Below are positions 35,600 through 44,515 of a stretch of DNA of 64,000 nucleotides, in pieces. The notes below the pieces were generated by a model, which ran no database searches, was not told the origin of the DNA, and saw only the letters and a program-made list of their open reading frames with translations. A program made the position numbers and the translations under genes. The number at the start of each line of letters is the position of its first letter. Positions within the stretch are counted from its first letter, which is position 1. Source of the DNA: Oscillospiraceae bacterium MB24-C1 (lineage in GTDB: Bacteria > Bacillota > Clostridia > Oscillospirales > Ruminococcaceae); contig CP133187.1 in NCBI GenBank assembly GCA_030913685.1, positions 2,236,001-2,300,000 on the forward strand. Reading direction: 5' to 3'.

Positions 35600-36547
35600 T
35601 CAAATCAATCCCATATTTTTAAGAATAAACGAGCCTAAAAAAACAGTAACAACCGAGGCTCCGGTAGTAAACACCACCATTTCGGCGGCCAGTGCACCGT
35701 CGGCACCCATAACATCGGCCATGACGGGGCATCCGGTTGCGTTGGGCGTGGCAAGGATAAGAAACAGTGAACAAAGGGCAGCGCCTTTCATACCGATTAA
35801 AATTGCAATTGTGGTGCCCACCAGTGGTAAAACTAGTAGCTTTGCACAGGCGCATACCAACGTCAGCTTCATGTTTCTCAACGCATTTTTAAAATCAAGT
35901 TGGGCGCCTACACCCACCATAGCAATAATAGAACCGGCGGTACCCAGATCAAACACCGGACGTTGAATCAGAACCGGCAGCGAAATGTGCAGCCCCGATA
36001 AGGTAAATCCGGCAATGCTTGCGATTATCAGCGGATTGCTAAAAACGTTGATAATAACCGATTTTACATCAACCTTTTGACCGGGTGTATCCGTATAGAT
36101 TGAAAAGATGATGACAGCGAGAATATTATAAAGCGGGACGGTGCAGGCAACCAACACGCCCATGGTGCCAGCGGCTTCTTCTCCGCTGAGGCTGATAGCA
36201 AACGGAAGACCCAGCATAACGGCGTTGGAACGGAAGCTGGCTTGTGCCATAACGCCGATGCGCCCGCGCGAACTGGTCAGCTTTGGGGCTATAAGCAGCA
36301 TGGTGCCGATCATACCCAGAAGGCACAGCACACAAAGCGACAGCAGAACCGGGTCAAAGGCTGTTGAAAAATTTGATGTGTAAGCTGTTTTAAACATTAA
36401 CAGGGGTAGCAAAAGATAAAAGCACAGCCGGTTGACCTGTTTAGTGCCGATATCATCCAACCACCCGACCTTGCGAACGAAATAGCCGGAAGCAATCAGC
36501 AAAAAGCCCGGTACGACTGCATTCAAACAAAAAATGAAATTTTCCAA
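35600..36547 (-). CDS. AEC-family (auxin-efflux-carrier-type) transporter
   Basis: This 315-residue membrane protein has about ten helices in two five-helix halves. The opening NAVVPGFLLIASGYFVRKVGWLDD and the conserved LFLILATPNATGCPVMADVMGADGALA near the C-terminus are typical of bacterial AEC proteins, which often carry malate, malonate or other organic anions. The start is TTG at 36547 with GGGGGA upstream. It is the first gene of a two-gene unit with the rRNA methyltransferase. Confidence 0.88.
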   Translation of the reverse strand: MENFIFCLNAVVPGFLLIASGYFVRKVGWLDDIGTKQVNRLCFYLLLPLLMFKTAYTSNFSTAFDPVLLSLCVLCLLGMIGTMLLIAPKLTSSRGRIGVMAQASFRSNAVMLGLPFAISLSGEEAAGTMGVLVACTVPLYNILAVIIFSIYTDTPGQKVDVKSVIINVFSNPLIIASIAGFTLSGLHISLPVLIQRPVFDLGTAGSIIAMVGVGAQLDFKNALRNMKLTLVCACAKLLVLPLVGTTIAILIGMKGAALCSLFLILATPNATGCPVMADVMGADGALAAEMVVFTTGASVVTVFLGSFILKNMGLI

Positions 36548-36746
36548 AGTGATATTCCCCCGAATCGTTTTGCAGAGATATAGTCTATGATACCACTAAA
36601 AAGCCCATAATGATAGTACAAAACCGGGCAGTAAGGGACAAAAGCATTCCTTTTTTAAACGTGCTGTGTTATGATAAAAACATGGATATGCTATTAATTT
36701 GATAGGGCTATATATAAAGCCAGCTATGCACAAAAGGGGAACATAG

Positions 36747-38660
36747 ATGCTTCTGACACTCAACGACATAGGAAAAAGCTTTGGCGCAGAGCGTATTTTT
36801 GAACATATTAATGCTGCCGTCAACGAGCAGGACCGAATTGCACTGATTGGGCCTAACGGCGCAGGCAAAACAACGTTACTTAACATCATAGCGGGGCTTG
36901 AAGAGCCGGATGAGGGTAGTGTTGCCCGAGCCGGAACGCTGAACGTTGGTTATCTTCGTCAGAACGGCGGGCTTTTGGCCGACGGAACAATTGAAAGTGA
37001 GATGAAGCGCGCGCTGCAAGAGGTGTATGCGGTGGAGCAGGCCATGCTGGCAACAGGAGAGGAGATGGCGCGCCAGCAGCATGGCACGTCGCGTTATGCT
37101 GAGCTGGAGCAGGAATACCAGCGTCTGGAAGCAAAATTTGTCAGTCTGGACGGCTACCACGCAACCGTGAAGATTAGTACCGTTTTAAACGGCATGGGGT
37201 TTGGTGGTTTTGACCGCGCGACGCCAGTGTCGAGTATGTCCGGCGGTGAGTGCACACGACTGATGCTGGCCAAGCTTCTGATCGAAGCACCCGACCTGTT
37301 GATTCTGGACGAAGCGACAAACCATCTGGACTTTAAAATGCTAGCATGGCTCGAGGAATATCTGGCGTCTTACCGCGGGGCGATACTAACCGTGAGCCAT
37401 GACCGCTATTTCCTCGACCGCGTCACCAACGTGACCTGGGAGATAGAAAATTTGAGCCTTGTTTCTTATCCCGCGCCTTACGGACGCTATCTGGCTTTAC
37501 GTGCCGAACGGCTTGAGCGAATGGAAAAGGAATATGAGCGACACGTTCAGGAGGTGGCACGCCTTCAGGACTATGCCGATCGCAACATGGCGCGCGCGTC
37601 GACCTCGGCGAGCGCTAAAAGCCGCCTGAAGATGATTGAGCATCTTGGCGATGCACAAAAGCCCTATGTGCCTAAAAAACCGCCGCTGATCCGCTTTGAG
37701 CCGAAAAGTCGCCCGGTGTCCGACGTGCTTGCAGTGCGTGGGCTGACTATTTCCGTGGGCGAGGGGGAACAGCACCGTGAGCTGCTCACTGCAACCAACA
37801 TTCATATCAAGCGCGGTGAGCGGGTGGCCATTATCGGTGAGAACGGCGCGGGCAAATCGACGCTTCTAAAGACGCTTATCGGCAAGTTGGCCCCCGCCGC
37901 CGGCGAGCTTGAATGGGGTCGAAATGTCAGCCTTTCCTGCTTTGAGCAGGATTCCTCCGACCTGCATCCGGATAAAACCGCACTGATGGAGCTTTGGGAC
38001 CGGTTCCCGTTATCCAACGAACATACACTGCGCACGCTGTTGGGCGGATTGCACCTAGAAGGCGAGGAAGCGTTTAAAACGATCGGGGTACTGTCGGGCG
38101 GTGAGCGGGCGCGCATCAAACTGGCCATTGTCATGCTCGAGCATGGCAACGTGCTGGTGATGGACGAGCCAACCAACCATCTCGACATCCCAGCCAAAGA
38201 GGCGCTGGAAGCGGCACTGATAAAATTTGAGGGGACGGTCGTTGTAGTTTCGCATGACCGCTATCTGCTTTCGCATCTGCCCACTCGAATTTTGAGAATG
38301 GCCGACGGAAGCCTGCAAAGTTTTGACTGCGGTTTTGAAGAGATGCAGGCGCAACTGGCGCTAAACGCCTGGCAGGAAAGGGCTGTAATAACCGAAAGCC
38401 CTAAGACTGAGAGCGGTGCACAAAAGGCGTTTCACCGCTCAAAAGCACAGCGCAGCGCCGAGGTGATGGCAAAAAAACGGCTGGAACGCCTGGAACAGGA
38501 TATTGCAATAACGGAGGCGAAGCTGGAAGATACCCAGAAGACACTTGCTGACCCTGAGGTCGGCAGCGATTACGAACGACTCTCTGAGCTGACGCAGCAG
38601 ATAGCTGAGCTTGAGGTTCAGCTGAACAGTTATTACGCCGAATGGGACCAGTTGCTATAA
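36747..38660 (+). CDS. ABC-F-family ATPase
   Basis: This 637-residue soluble protein has two ABC domains and no membrane part. The first has Walker A GPNGAGKT (about 35-42) and signature MSGGECTR; the second has Walker A GENGAGKS (about 364) and signature LSGGERAR. Both Walker B motifs carry the ABC-F style LILDEATNHLD / LVMDEPTNHLD. The linker with HVQEVARLQDYADRN is the P-site tRNA-interaction motif region, and a C-terminal coiled coil follows (LERLEQDIAITEAKLEDTQ). Such proteins act on the ribosome as translation factors or in antibiotic resistance; which applies here cannot be told. Confidence 0.93.
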   Translation: MLLTLNDIGKSFGAERIFEHINAAVNEQDRIALIGPNGAGKTTLLNIIAGLEEPDEGSVARAGTLNVGYLRQNGGLLADGTIESEMKRALQEVYAVEQAMLATGEEMARQQHGTSRYAELEQEYQRLEAKFVSLDGYHATVKISTVLNGMGFGGFDRATPVSSMSGGECTRLMLAKLLIEAPDLLILDEATNHLDFKMLAWLEEYLASYRGAILTVSHDRYFLDRVTNVTWEIENLSLVSYPAPYGRYLALRAERLERMEKEYERHVQEVARLQDYADRNMARASTSASAKSRLKMIEHLGDAQKPYVPKKPPLIRFEPKSRPVSDVLAVRGLTISVGEGEQHRELLTATNIHIKRGERVAIIGENGAGKSTLLKTLIGKLAPAAGELEWGRNVSLSCFEQDSSDLHPDKTALMELWDRFPLSNEHTLRTLLGGLHLEGEEAFKTIGVLSGGERARIKLAIVMLEHGNVLVMDEPTNHLDIPAKEALEAALIKFEGTVVVVSHDRYLLSHLPTRILRMADGSLQSFDCGFEEMQAQLALNAWQERAVITESPKTESGAQKAFHRSKAQRSAEVMAKKRLERLEQDIAITEAKLEDTQKTLADPEVGSDYERLSELTQQIAELEVQLNSYYAEWDQLL

Positions 38661-38722
38661 AAACGGGGCTATGCTTTAAATGGCGAAGTGCCATGATATA
38701 GACGAAAAAGAGGCGGTACAGT

Positions 38723-39922
38723 ATGAAAATTGAGTGGAACAAGAAGCATACGACCATAGCGGTTTATGCTTTGTTGGTACTGATGATTGTAATTCCTTAT
38801 TATTTGACGCTGGCAAATCTTCCGGCGGTATGGATGACAGTGCGCAATCTTTTCCATCCCATTCTGCCGATGGCTTACGGCTTTGTCATCGCCTACCTGC
38901 TTAATCCTATCATGGTGGAATTAGAAGCGCTATTGGGGCGGTCAAAGTTTTATAGCAAACTAAAGCAAAGGCATCAGCGGGCGCTTTCGCTGCTGCTGAC
39001 CTATCTTCTGACCATTGCAGTACTGGTTGTTTTTGTGCTTATCGTTTTGCCGTTGGTTGCTTCTAATGTTGCCGCCATGTATGAGCAGCTTCAAAATTAT
39101 GTCGGTGCTACCGAAACCTTTGCCAATGAGCTGCTCGAACGCATTCCGCAAGATTTAATACCGCAGGAATATGTAGAGCAACTTACCCAGATGGCGGGCA
39201 ACAGCATTCAGGACCTTATCAACTGGATGGCTACCTCGGCGCCAAAGGCTATCGGGCTGATTTGGCAGCTTGGCTCGGGGTTGATCGCTACTTTTCTGGC
39301 TGTGGTGGTCTCGATCTACCTGTTGTTTGCAAAAGAGCGTTTCATCGCCCAGCTGCGCAAATTTCTTTGCGCATTTCTATCCAAAAAGAGTGTGCGTCGT
39401 CTTGTTATGGTTACCCGCACCACCCACATGATGTTTGGGCGTTTTATCACTGGCAAAGTTATCGATTCCATCATCATCGGCATTTTGTGTTTTGTGGGGC
39501 TTAGCATCATGCAGATGCCCAACGCTGTGCTGGTCAGCTTTATTGTGGGGCTCACCAATGTGGTGCCTTATTTTGGGCCATTTATTGGGGCGGTGCCCGG
39601 GTTTATTCTTATTGCAGTCATTTCTCCGGTACAGGGTTTAATATTTTTGATCTTTATTTTGGTGCTACAACAAATTGACGGCAACATTATCGGTCCGATG
39701 ATTTTAGGGGATTCCACCGGGCTTTCGGCCTTTTGGGTGGTGTTTGCCATCTTGTTTTTCGGCGGTATGTTTGGCGTGGCGGGTATGTTTATCGGCGTAC
39801 CGACCTTTGGCGTTATTTACGCACTGGTTAAGGAAAGTATCACTGAACGGCTCAGCGCGAAAGGAATGCCTATCAATACAAAGGATTATATTGCACCACT
39901 GGAGATTAATGACCAAGAGTAG
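38723..39922 (+). CDS. AI-2E-family transporter/permease
   Basis: This 399-residue protein has about eight membrane helices in the PF01594 layout: two N-terminal helices, a soluble region with VLIVLPLVASNVAAMYEQL, then a C-terminal helical bundle containing GRFITGKVIDSIIIGILCF and FVVGLTN-type VSFIVGLTNVVPYFGPFIG, the family's signature. Members are credited with autoinducer-2 export or Na+/H+ antiport; the substrate is open. GAGGCGG precedes the ATG. It ends at an exceptionally long terminator hairpin. Confidence 0.9.
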   Translation: MKIEWNKKHTTIAVYALLVLMIVIPYYLTLANLPAVWMTVRNLFHPILPMAYGFVIAYLLNPIMVELEALLGRSKFYSKLKQRHQRALSLLLTYLLTIAVLVVFVLIVLPLVASNVAAMYEQLQNYVGATETFANELLERIPQDLIPQEYVEQLTQMAGNSIQDLINWMATSAPKAIGLIWQLGSGLIATFLAVVVSIYLLFAKERFIAQLRKFLCAFLSKKSVRRLVMVTRTTHMMFGRFITGKVIDSIIIGILCFVGLSIMQMPNAVLVSFIVGLTNVVPYFGPFIGAVPGFILIAVISPVQGLIFLIFILVLQQIDGNIIGPMILGDSTGLSAFWVVFAILFFGGMFGVAGMFIGVPTFGVIYALVKESITERLSAKGMPINTKDYIAPLEINDQE

Positions 39923-39994
39923 AGGATATGAGTGCTTGATCAATCTAAACAGTTTGTTTTGACACGCCTCTATAATTTTACCCTATAATATTTT

Positions 39995-40049
39995 CCGGGC
40001 GCGCTTCTCTTATACAAAGGACAACCTTGTATAAGAGAAGCGCGCCCGG
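39995..40049. terminator. very long bidirectional terminator hairpin
   Basis: A stem of 25 bp with one bulged A (arms CCGGGCGCGCTTCTCTTATA and onward to 40020, and its complement 40025-40049) closes a four-base loop and has T-runs on both sides. It separates the AI-2E-type gene from the convergent small gene at 40087. Confidence 0.9.
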
Positions 40050-40086
40050 TTTTATTTTTAGCCTGAACGGTACTTATGGACGTCAG

Positions 40087-40272
40087 TTAGTCCGAGTCCG
40101 ACTTGGTGTCCTCGGAGCTTATGGCGGAATCTATCATATGTATCAGCTCAAGGGTGCTGCGAAAATGCGCTTCTTTGCCTTGATTCATCCACTTCAGGGT
40201 GCCTTGCCAAGTGTCATTTTGCTGGTAAGCAATCTGAACGATAAACGTGTCATTTGATTGTTTGCGGCTCAT
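40087..40272 (-). CDS. small conserved protein with WQG motif
   Basis: This 61-residue protein reads FIVQIAYQQNDTWQGTLKWM followed by FRSTLELIHMIDSAI. The same pattern, a beta-hairpin then WQGxxxW and a helix, occurs at the C-terminus of the protein encoded at 41920-42405 (CTFLVHVLSRRNCSWQGRIDW). This supports a real gene and a shared domain of unknown function. ATG at 40272 is used because GGGGGA lies about nine bases upstream. The two genes flank the SARP-type regulator. Confidence 0.7.
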   Translation of the reverse strand: MSRKQSNDTFIVQIAYQQNDTWQGTLKWMNQGKEAHFRSTLELIHMIDSAISSEDTKSDSD

Positions 40273-40546
40273 CACGTAATCCCCCACATCAAAGGTTATT
40301 TATAATACTATAGCAGAAGTTGGTCACAAAATGGTTGCATCAAACGGCAGGATGTTATCGAAAATACGTTAATTAAATGAAAAAATGAATGCGGCCATTG
40401 AAAGTTTATCGTTATTATACAGCAAAAAGTTACGAAATTAGACACTTTTTAAAAAATTGCTGGATTTTTAAAGTTAAATATCCTATAATTAAATAAATAC
40501 TTAAGAAAATTTTCGGTTAAAACATATTGGGTATGGGGGCAGAATT

Positions 40547-41785
40547 ATGCGGGTCAGTGAAACTGTCAATAAAAGCACACAAAACAAGGAATTACGCATT
40601 TCTATGCTGGGAAGATTTGAGCTTCAGGTCGATGATGTTTCAATCAACGACGGAATCAATCGTTCTCGTAAAATGTGGAACCTGCTGGCATATATTGTGT
40701 CTCACCGTGACAAACTGATTTCGCAGCAGGAATTTATTAATGCGCTTTGGGGCGACGAATCGGGACAGAATCCGATTAACGCACTTAAAACCCTTCTTTA
40801 TCGCATCAGATTGTTGCTGACCCCCCTTGAAAAAGCATATTCGGCAGAGTTTATTTTGTCGCAGCGCGGCTCATATAGTTGGAACAGTGCCATCAACTGC
40901 AAAGTGGATGTCGATGAATTTGAAGCATTGTGCCGCCGCGCAGCGGACGAAAAGCTGGACGATATGAAGCGGATTTCACTTTATCGCGAGGCTATGGATA
41001 TCTATCGCGGAGATTTTCTTCCCAAGCTGAGCATGGAGTTTTGGGCCATTCCGCTGAGCGTACACTACCATTCGCTCTATCTAACAGCGGTAAAGCGTTT
41101 TGTCGACCTGCTTGATCGCAATGCGCTCTACATAGAAATTTCGCAGGTTTGTACTAACGCGATTGCCATAGACCCGCTGGACGAGGACATTCATTGCATG
41201 CAAATCCGTGCGTTGCTTCGCCAGGGTAAGAACTCGGCGGCGCTTTCTCAGTATGAAAAGGCAACCGATATTCTTTATCGAAATCTAGGCATTAAGCCAT
41301 CAGAAGCACTGCGCAGATTATATGTAGACATCATGAGAACCAATGAATCGCTCGAAACCGACCTCAGCGTCATTCAGGATCAGCTGCGTGAGGCGGTGTC
41401 TGAGCCGGGTGCGTTTGTCTGCGAATATGGCTTTTTTAAAGAAGCCTATCGCCTTGAAATTAGACGCGCCGCCCGTTCAGGGCTCGCCGTGTTTATTGGT
41501 CTCTTCACCGTTTATACCGACACGGGAGAAATACCGGAGCTACCTTTGTTGAATGTCGCTATGGATCAGCTGCTGGAGGCGATAAAGTTAAGCCTTCGCA
41601 AGGGGGATGTCGTTTCGCGGTACAGCGGTATGCAGTACGTCGTGATGCTGCCTACGTTGACCTACGAAGACGGGGATCAGGTTATGAACCGTATCGTCAA
41701 TAATTTTTATAAGCAGATTCGCCGCAAGCCGGTTAAGCTGCATTACCGGCTGCAACAGCTGGAGCTGCCGGAGGAAATGCTCTAA
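40547..41785 (+). CDS. SARP/BTAD-type transcriptional regulator with degenerate GGDEF-like tail
   Basis: This 412-residue regulator has an OmpR-like winged helix (about 16-115: LRISMLGRFELQVDD ... INALWGDES ... LKTLLYRIRLLL), then a bacterial transcriptional activation domain of TPR-like helices (about 120-270, VDVDEFEALCRRA onward). The C-terminal region (about 305-400) resembles a GGDEF domain but has SGMQY (360-364) where the catalytic motif should be, preceded by the conserved-looking RKGDVVSRYS. It is therefore probably an inactive sensory or dimerisation module. It has a GGGGGC ribosome binding site before the ATG and is expressed in the same direction as the WQG-domain gene behind it. 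Confidence 0.85.
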   Translation: MRVSETVNKSTQNKELRISMLGRFELQVDDVSINDGINRSRKMWNLLAYIVSHRDKLISQQEFINALWGDESGQNPINALKTLLYRIRLLLTPLEKAYSAEFILSQRGSYSWNSAINCKVDVDEFEALCRRAADEKLDDMKRISLYREAMDIYRGDFLPKLSMEFWAIPLSVHYHSLYLTAVKRFVDLLDRNALYIEISQVCTNAIAIDPLDEDIHCMQIRALLRQGKNSAALSQYEKATDILYRNLGIKPSEALRRLYVDIMRTNESLETDLSVIQDQLREAVSEPGAFVCEYGFFKEAYRLEIRRAARSGLAVFIGLFTVYTDTGEIPELPLLNVAMDQLLEAIKLSLRKGDVVSRYSGMQYVVMLPTLTYEDGDQVMNRIVNNFYKQIRRKPVKLHYRLQQLELPEEML

Positions 41786-41919
41786 GCCTACACAGAACCG
41801 GCGGTTTATTGAGGGCCAAATTTTCGGTCTACCCGCTTTGCGGGGTCTTGATGTTTAAACAGTAAAGTGTGACATCATATGTATTTAAAAGGTCAGGACA
41901 CAGAAAAGAGGTGAAACCC

Positions 41920-42405
41920 TTGAAAGCGGTATATTATTATCCCGCTTCGGCGATGCGGGTCTGTGTCGACCGTCTCTCCGGCACGGAGATTAGCGGCCGC
42001 GCATATTGCCCCCAGTTGGAGGAACCCATTGTTTTTAAGGATTTAAGCATGTTTTTGCTCATGGCAGATCGGGCACTCGACCGCCGTGGTTATCCGTTGG
42101 CGTTTCAGAAAAAGCGCAGCTTTTTGGAGGAACGCATGGTTGATGGCGCTGAATCTCTTTATAAAGAGGTTAAGCCCATTCGTCAACACGAGCAGGTGAT
42201 TGATGTCAGTGCAATGCGTGGGGAAATTTGCACATTTTTGGTGCATGTCTTATCGCGCCGCAATTGCAGTTGGCAGGGTCGTATTGACTGGATTGACGAT
42301 GGTGATTTTGATACCTTTAACAGTGGACTGGTCTTTTTGCGCAGGGTCGGCGCACGCCTGGTGCAGCTTTCGCCAGGCAATATGAAAAGCCCCAAATACC
42401 AATAA
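41920..42405 (+). CDS. hypothetical two-part protein with C-terminal WQG domain
   Basis: This 161-residue protein starts at TTG 41920, supported by AGAGGTGA at 41907-41914; the frame is open further upstream without a ribosome binding site. The N-terminal part (YYYPASAMRVCVDRLSGTEISG, then VFKDLSMFLLMADRALDRRGYP) is a probable alpha/beta domain. The C-terminal part carries SWQGRIDWIDDGDFDTFNSG, homologous in pattern to the small protein at 40087. The family function is unknown to me. Proximity to the SARP regulator suggests a shared pathway. A clean terminator follows. Confidence 0.7.
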   Translation: MKAVYYYPASAMRVCVDRLSGTEISGRAYCPQLEEPIVFKDLSMFLLMADRALDRRGYPLAFQKKRSFLEERMVDGAESLYKEVKPIRQHEQVIDVSAMRGEICTFLVHVLSRRNCSWQGRIDWIDDGDFDTFNSGLVFLRRVGARLVQLSPGNMKSPKYQ

Positions 42406-42412
42406 CATCAAT

Positions 42413-42448
42413 AAAACACTGTTTTTAAAGCGCTTAAAACAGTGTTTT
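42413..42448 (+). terminator. terminator after the WQG-domain gene
   Basis: AAAACACTGTTTT pairs with AAAACAGTGTTTT around AAAGCGCTT-type loop sequence, with a T-run at the 3' side. Confidence 0.85.
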
Positions 42449-42671
42449 TATTATCGTTAGACTTACCACCTTCATGCTGCGTGACCGCGTCCATATCCTC
42501 AAGCCACTTATTGTGTAAAAATATCTCTTGAGGCAGATACTATAATACAAGGGCAGCTTGTATCGCAGTGCTGCGACTTGGATAGACCGCAGCGTTGCTG
42601 CGGTAACGACTAATTACTGTGGCCAGTCTAATCATTTTCAAACCAAAAACAGAGCAACGGAGAAGAGAGAC

Positions 42672-43007
42672 ATGAATATCCAGATATTCGGGAAAAACAA
42701 GTGTTTTGATACTAAAAAGGCAGAGCGGTATTTTAAGGAGCGCGGTATTCGCGTCCAGCGAATTGACCTGTTACGCTATGGTATGAGTAATGGCGAATTT
42801 TCATCGGTGTTATCCGCTGTTGGTGGCGTGAACGCTCTGTTGGACGAAAAGGCACCAGATGCGGCACTTGTCAAATATCTTGCACAGGAGCAAGACAAAG
42901 CACAAAAGCTTTTGGAAAATCCGAAGCTTTTAAAAACGCCGATTGTGCGCAACGGCAAGAAAGCCACAGTGGGTTATTGCCCGGAAATTTGGCAAACCTG
43001 GGAATGA
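42672..43007 (+). CDS. ArsC/Spx-like thioredoxin-fold protein
   Basis: This 111-residue protein has the ArsC-family fold: a first strand NIQIFGKNKCFDTKKAERYF with the redox Cys at about position 11, and the later segment LLENPKLLKTPIVRNGKKATVGY, which is the family's cis-Pro and C-terminal signature. It has a single Cys near the N-terminus rather than the CxxC of Spx, resembling the uncharacterised YffB-type reductases. ATG at 42672 has GGAGAAGAGAG directly upstream. It stands alone. Confidence 0.85.
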   Translation: MNIQIFGKNKCFDTKKAERYFKERGIRVQRIDLLRYGMSNGEFSSVLSAVGGVNALLDEKAPDAALVKYLAQEQDKAQKLLENPKLLKTPIVRNGKKATVGYCPEIWQTWE

Positions 43008-43163
43008 TGAATAAAGGCTGGATTTTTGAGCGATGACGTTTGTATGCTGCACTAAAAACGATTAAAAGTGGCTAAACAGAGACCGATGCCCCCAAAATTT
43101 AAATAGAATCCGACATTATATGGCACAAACTTTATTCGAATAATATGGCTTTATCGCAGATTT

Positions 43164-43199
43164 AAAGCGCGACCTTACCAGTTGGCAAGGTCGCGCTTT
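43164..43199. terminator. terminator of the SPFH gene
   Basis: AAAGCGCGACCTT pairs perfectly with AAGGTCGCGCTTT (13 bp, ten-base loop). It lies just past the end of the minus-strand SPFH gene and has T-runs on both strands. Confidence 0.88.
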
Positions 43200-43212
43200 T
43201 TTAATTGGATTA

Positions 43213-44106
43213 TTACTCCGCTGCTTTGAACGAAACGAAGGGGTTAACCGTTTCGCCCATGACCTGCGGCAACTTGCCATCCCAGCGCTGTACCTGCTGG
43301 TACTGGATATATTCTGGGCTTTGGTTAAGCTGCTTTTGGATAATCTCAATGGTATAAGCCTGTGCATCGGCCTTAATCTTCTCGCTGTCGGCCTGTGCCT
43401 GCGCTTCGATAACTGCCTGTTTGGCCAACTCTTCCTTTTCCTTAGTCTTGTTTTGCATGGTCAGTGCCTGCTGCTCGGCGGCAACCTTGGCACGGATAGT
43501 TTCTTCAAAACCATCTTCAAAATCCAAATTTTCCATTGCAAATGAAACGACGATGACACCGCTGTTGCCAAGACTGGTGCGCAAAGTCTCTTCAATATTC
43601 TCCTGCACGGCGGCACGGTTCTGGACGAGATCCTCAGCGCGCACCTGACCAATTGCATTTTTCATAGCCGACTGCATTTGGGGAATGATAAGCTTTGTCT
43701 CAACATTGGCGACGCCTACATTTCGGATCAAGTTACCGATCAGTGCCTTGTCATAGATATAGTTGAGCTTCACCTGCAAATTTTCAACCGTCTGGGTGTC
43801 CTTCGTGTAGGCAGTGGTGTTCATTTCATACATCTGCTCACGAATATCAACAACGCGGATAGATTGTATAAACGGAATTTTCAAGTTCAAGCCAGCACTT
43901 AAAGAGGTGTCAACAATACGCCCAAATTGATATTTAACACCTATGTAGCCTTCATCAATTACCGTAAAAGACAAGCTTCCCAACACAATGAGTGCGACCA
44001 GCAGTACTACGATAATGACCGAACGGGACAGCGATTTAAAAAAATTACCTGTGGCTGGCGCACCACCTGAGGGCGCACCATTGCTCTGGTTAAACTGAAA
44101 TGCCAT
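43213..44106 (-). CDS. prohibitin/SPFH-family membrane protein
   Basis: This 297-residue protein has one N-terminal membrane helix (about 28-48) and an SPFH domain (FTVIDEGYIGVKYQFGRIVD ... GLNLKIPFIQSIRVVDIREQ). A long Ala/Glu/Lys-rich coiled coil follows (AKVAAEQQALTMQNKTKEK). Prohibitin-like proteins form ring-shaped scaffolds that organise membrane microdomains or regulate FtsH-type proteases. No nfeD or ftsH neighbour is seen. ATG at 44106 is preceded by AGGGAGGTAAG. Confidence 0.92.
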   Translation of the reverse strand: MAFQFNQSNGAPSGGAPATGNFFKSLSRSVIIVVLLVALIVLGSLSFTVIDEGYIGVKYQFGRIVDTSLSAGLNLKIPFIQSIRVVDIREQMYEMNTTAYTKDTQTVENLQVKLNYIYDKALIGNLIRNVGVANVETKLIIPQMQSAMKNAIGQVRAEDLVQNRAAVQENIEETLRTSLGNSGVIVVSFAMENLDFEDGFEETIRAKVAAEQQALTMQNKTKEKEELAKQAVIEAQAQADSEKIKADAQAYTIEIIQKQLNQSPEYIQYQQVQRWDGKLPQVMGETVNPFVSFKAAE

Positions 44107-44515
44107 ATTCCCCTTACCTCCCTAAAGTTGCATATATCTTGTGAATGTTTAAAGTATATCATGCGACGTAATACTAAACAATAAGAATTTTTAACTAAAT
44201 TGTGTCGAAATATCTTTTAAGTATTAAGGGCATAACGACATACAATAGCAATTGGTCTTAAATAACGCTTTAAACTATCTGGAAGACTAAAATCCGCTTA
44301 TTGCCAAAAACCTTAGAAGATATTAACGGGTATTTATTAATTATGTATAATATGTGGAACTTTATTTGAAAAAAATGAAACTTTAACACTTTGAGTTGAA
44401 ATTTCATTTAGATAATGCTATAACGGTAATATTGCCTAAAAGCAAAGCTCAATATTGCGCAATATAACCAACGCACTTAATGGGATATTGTGACAAAAAC
44501 AGGAGGAGTTCGGTT
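44107..44515. other. divergent intergenic region with palindrome
   Basis: This AT-rich gap lies between the divergent SPFH and glycosyltransferase genes. A perfect 14-base palindrome, ATATTGCGCAATAT (44452-44465), lies 50 bases before the glycosyltransferase start. An imperfect related one, GGTAATATTGCC, lies near 44425. Both may be operator sites. No small gene is seen. Confidence 0.4.
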
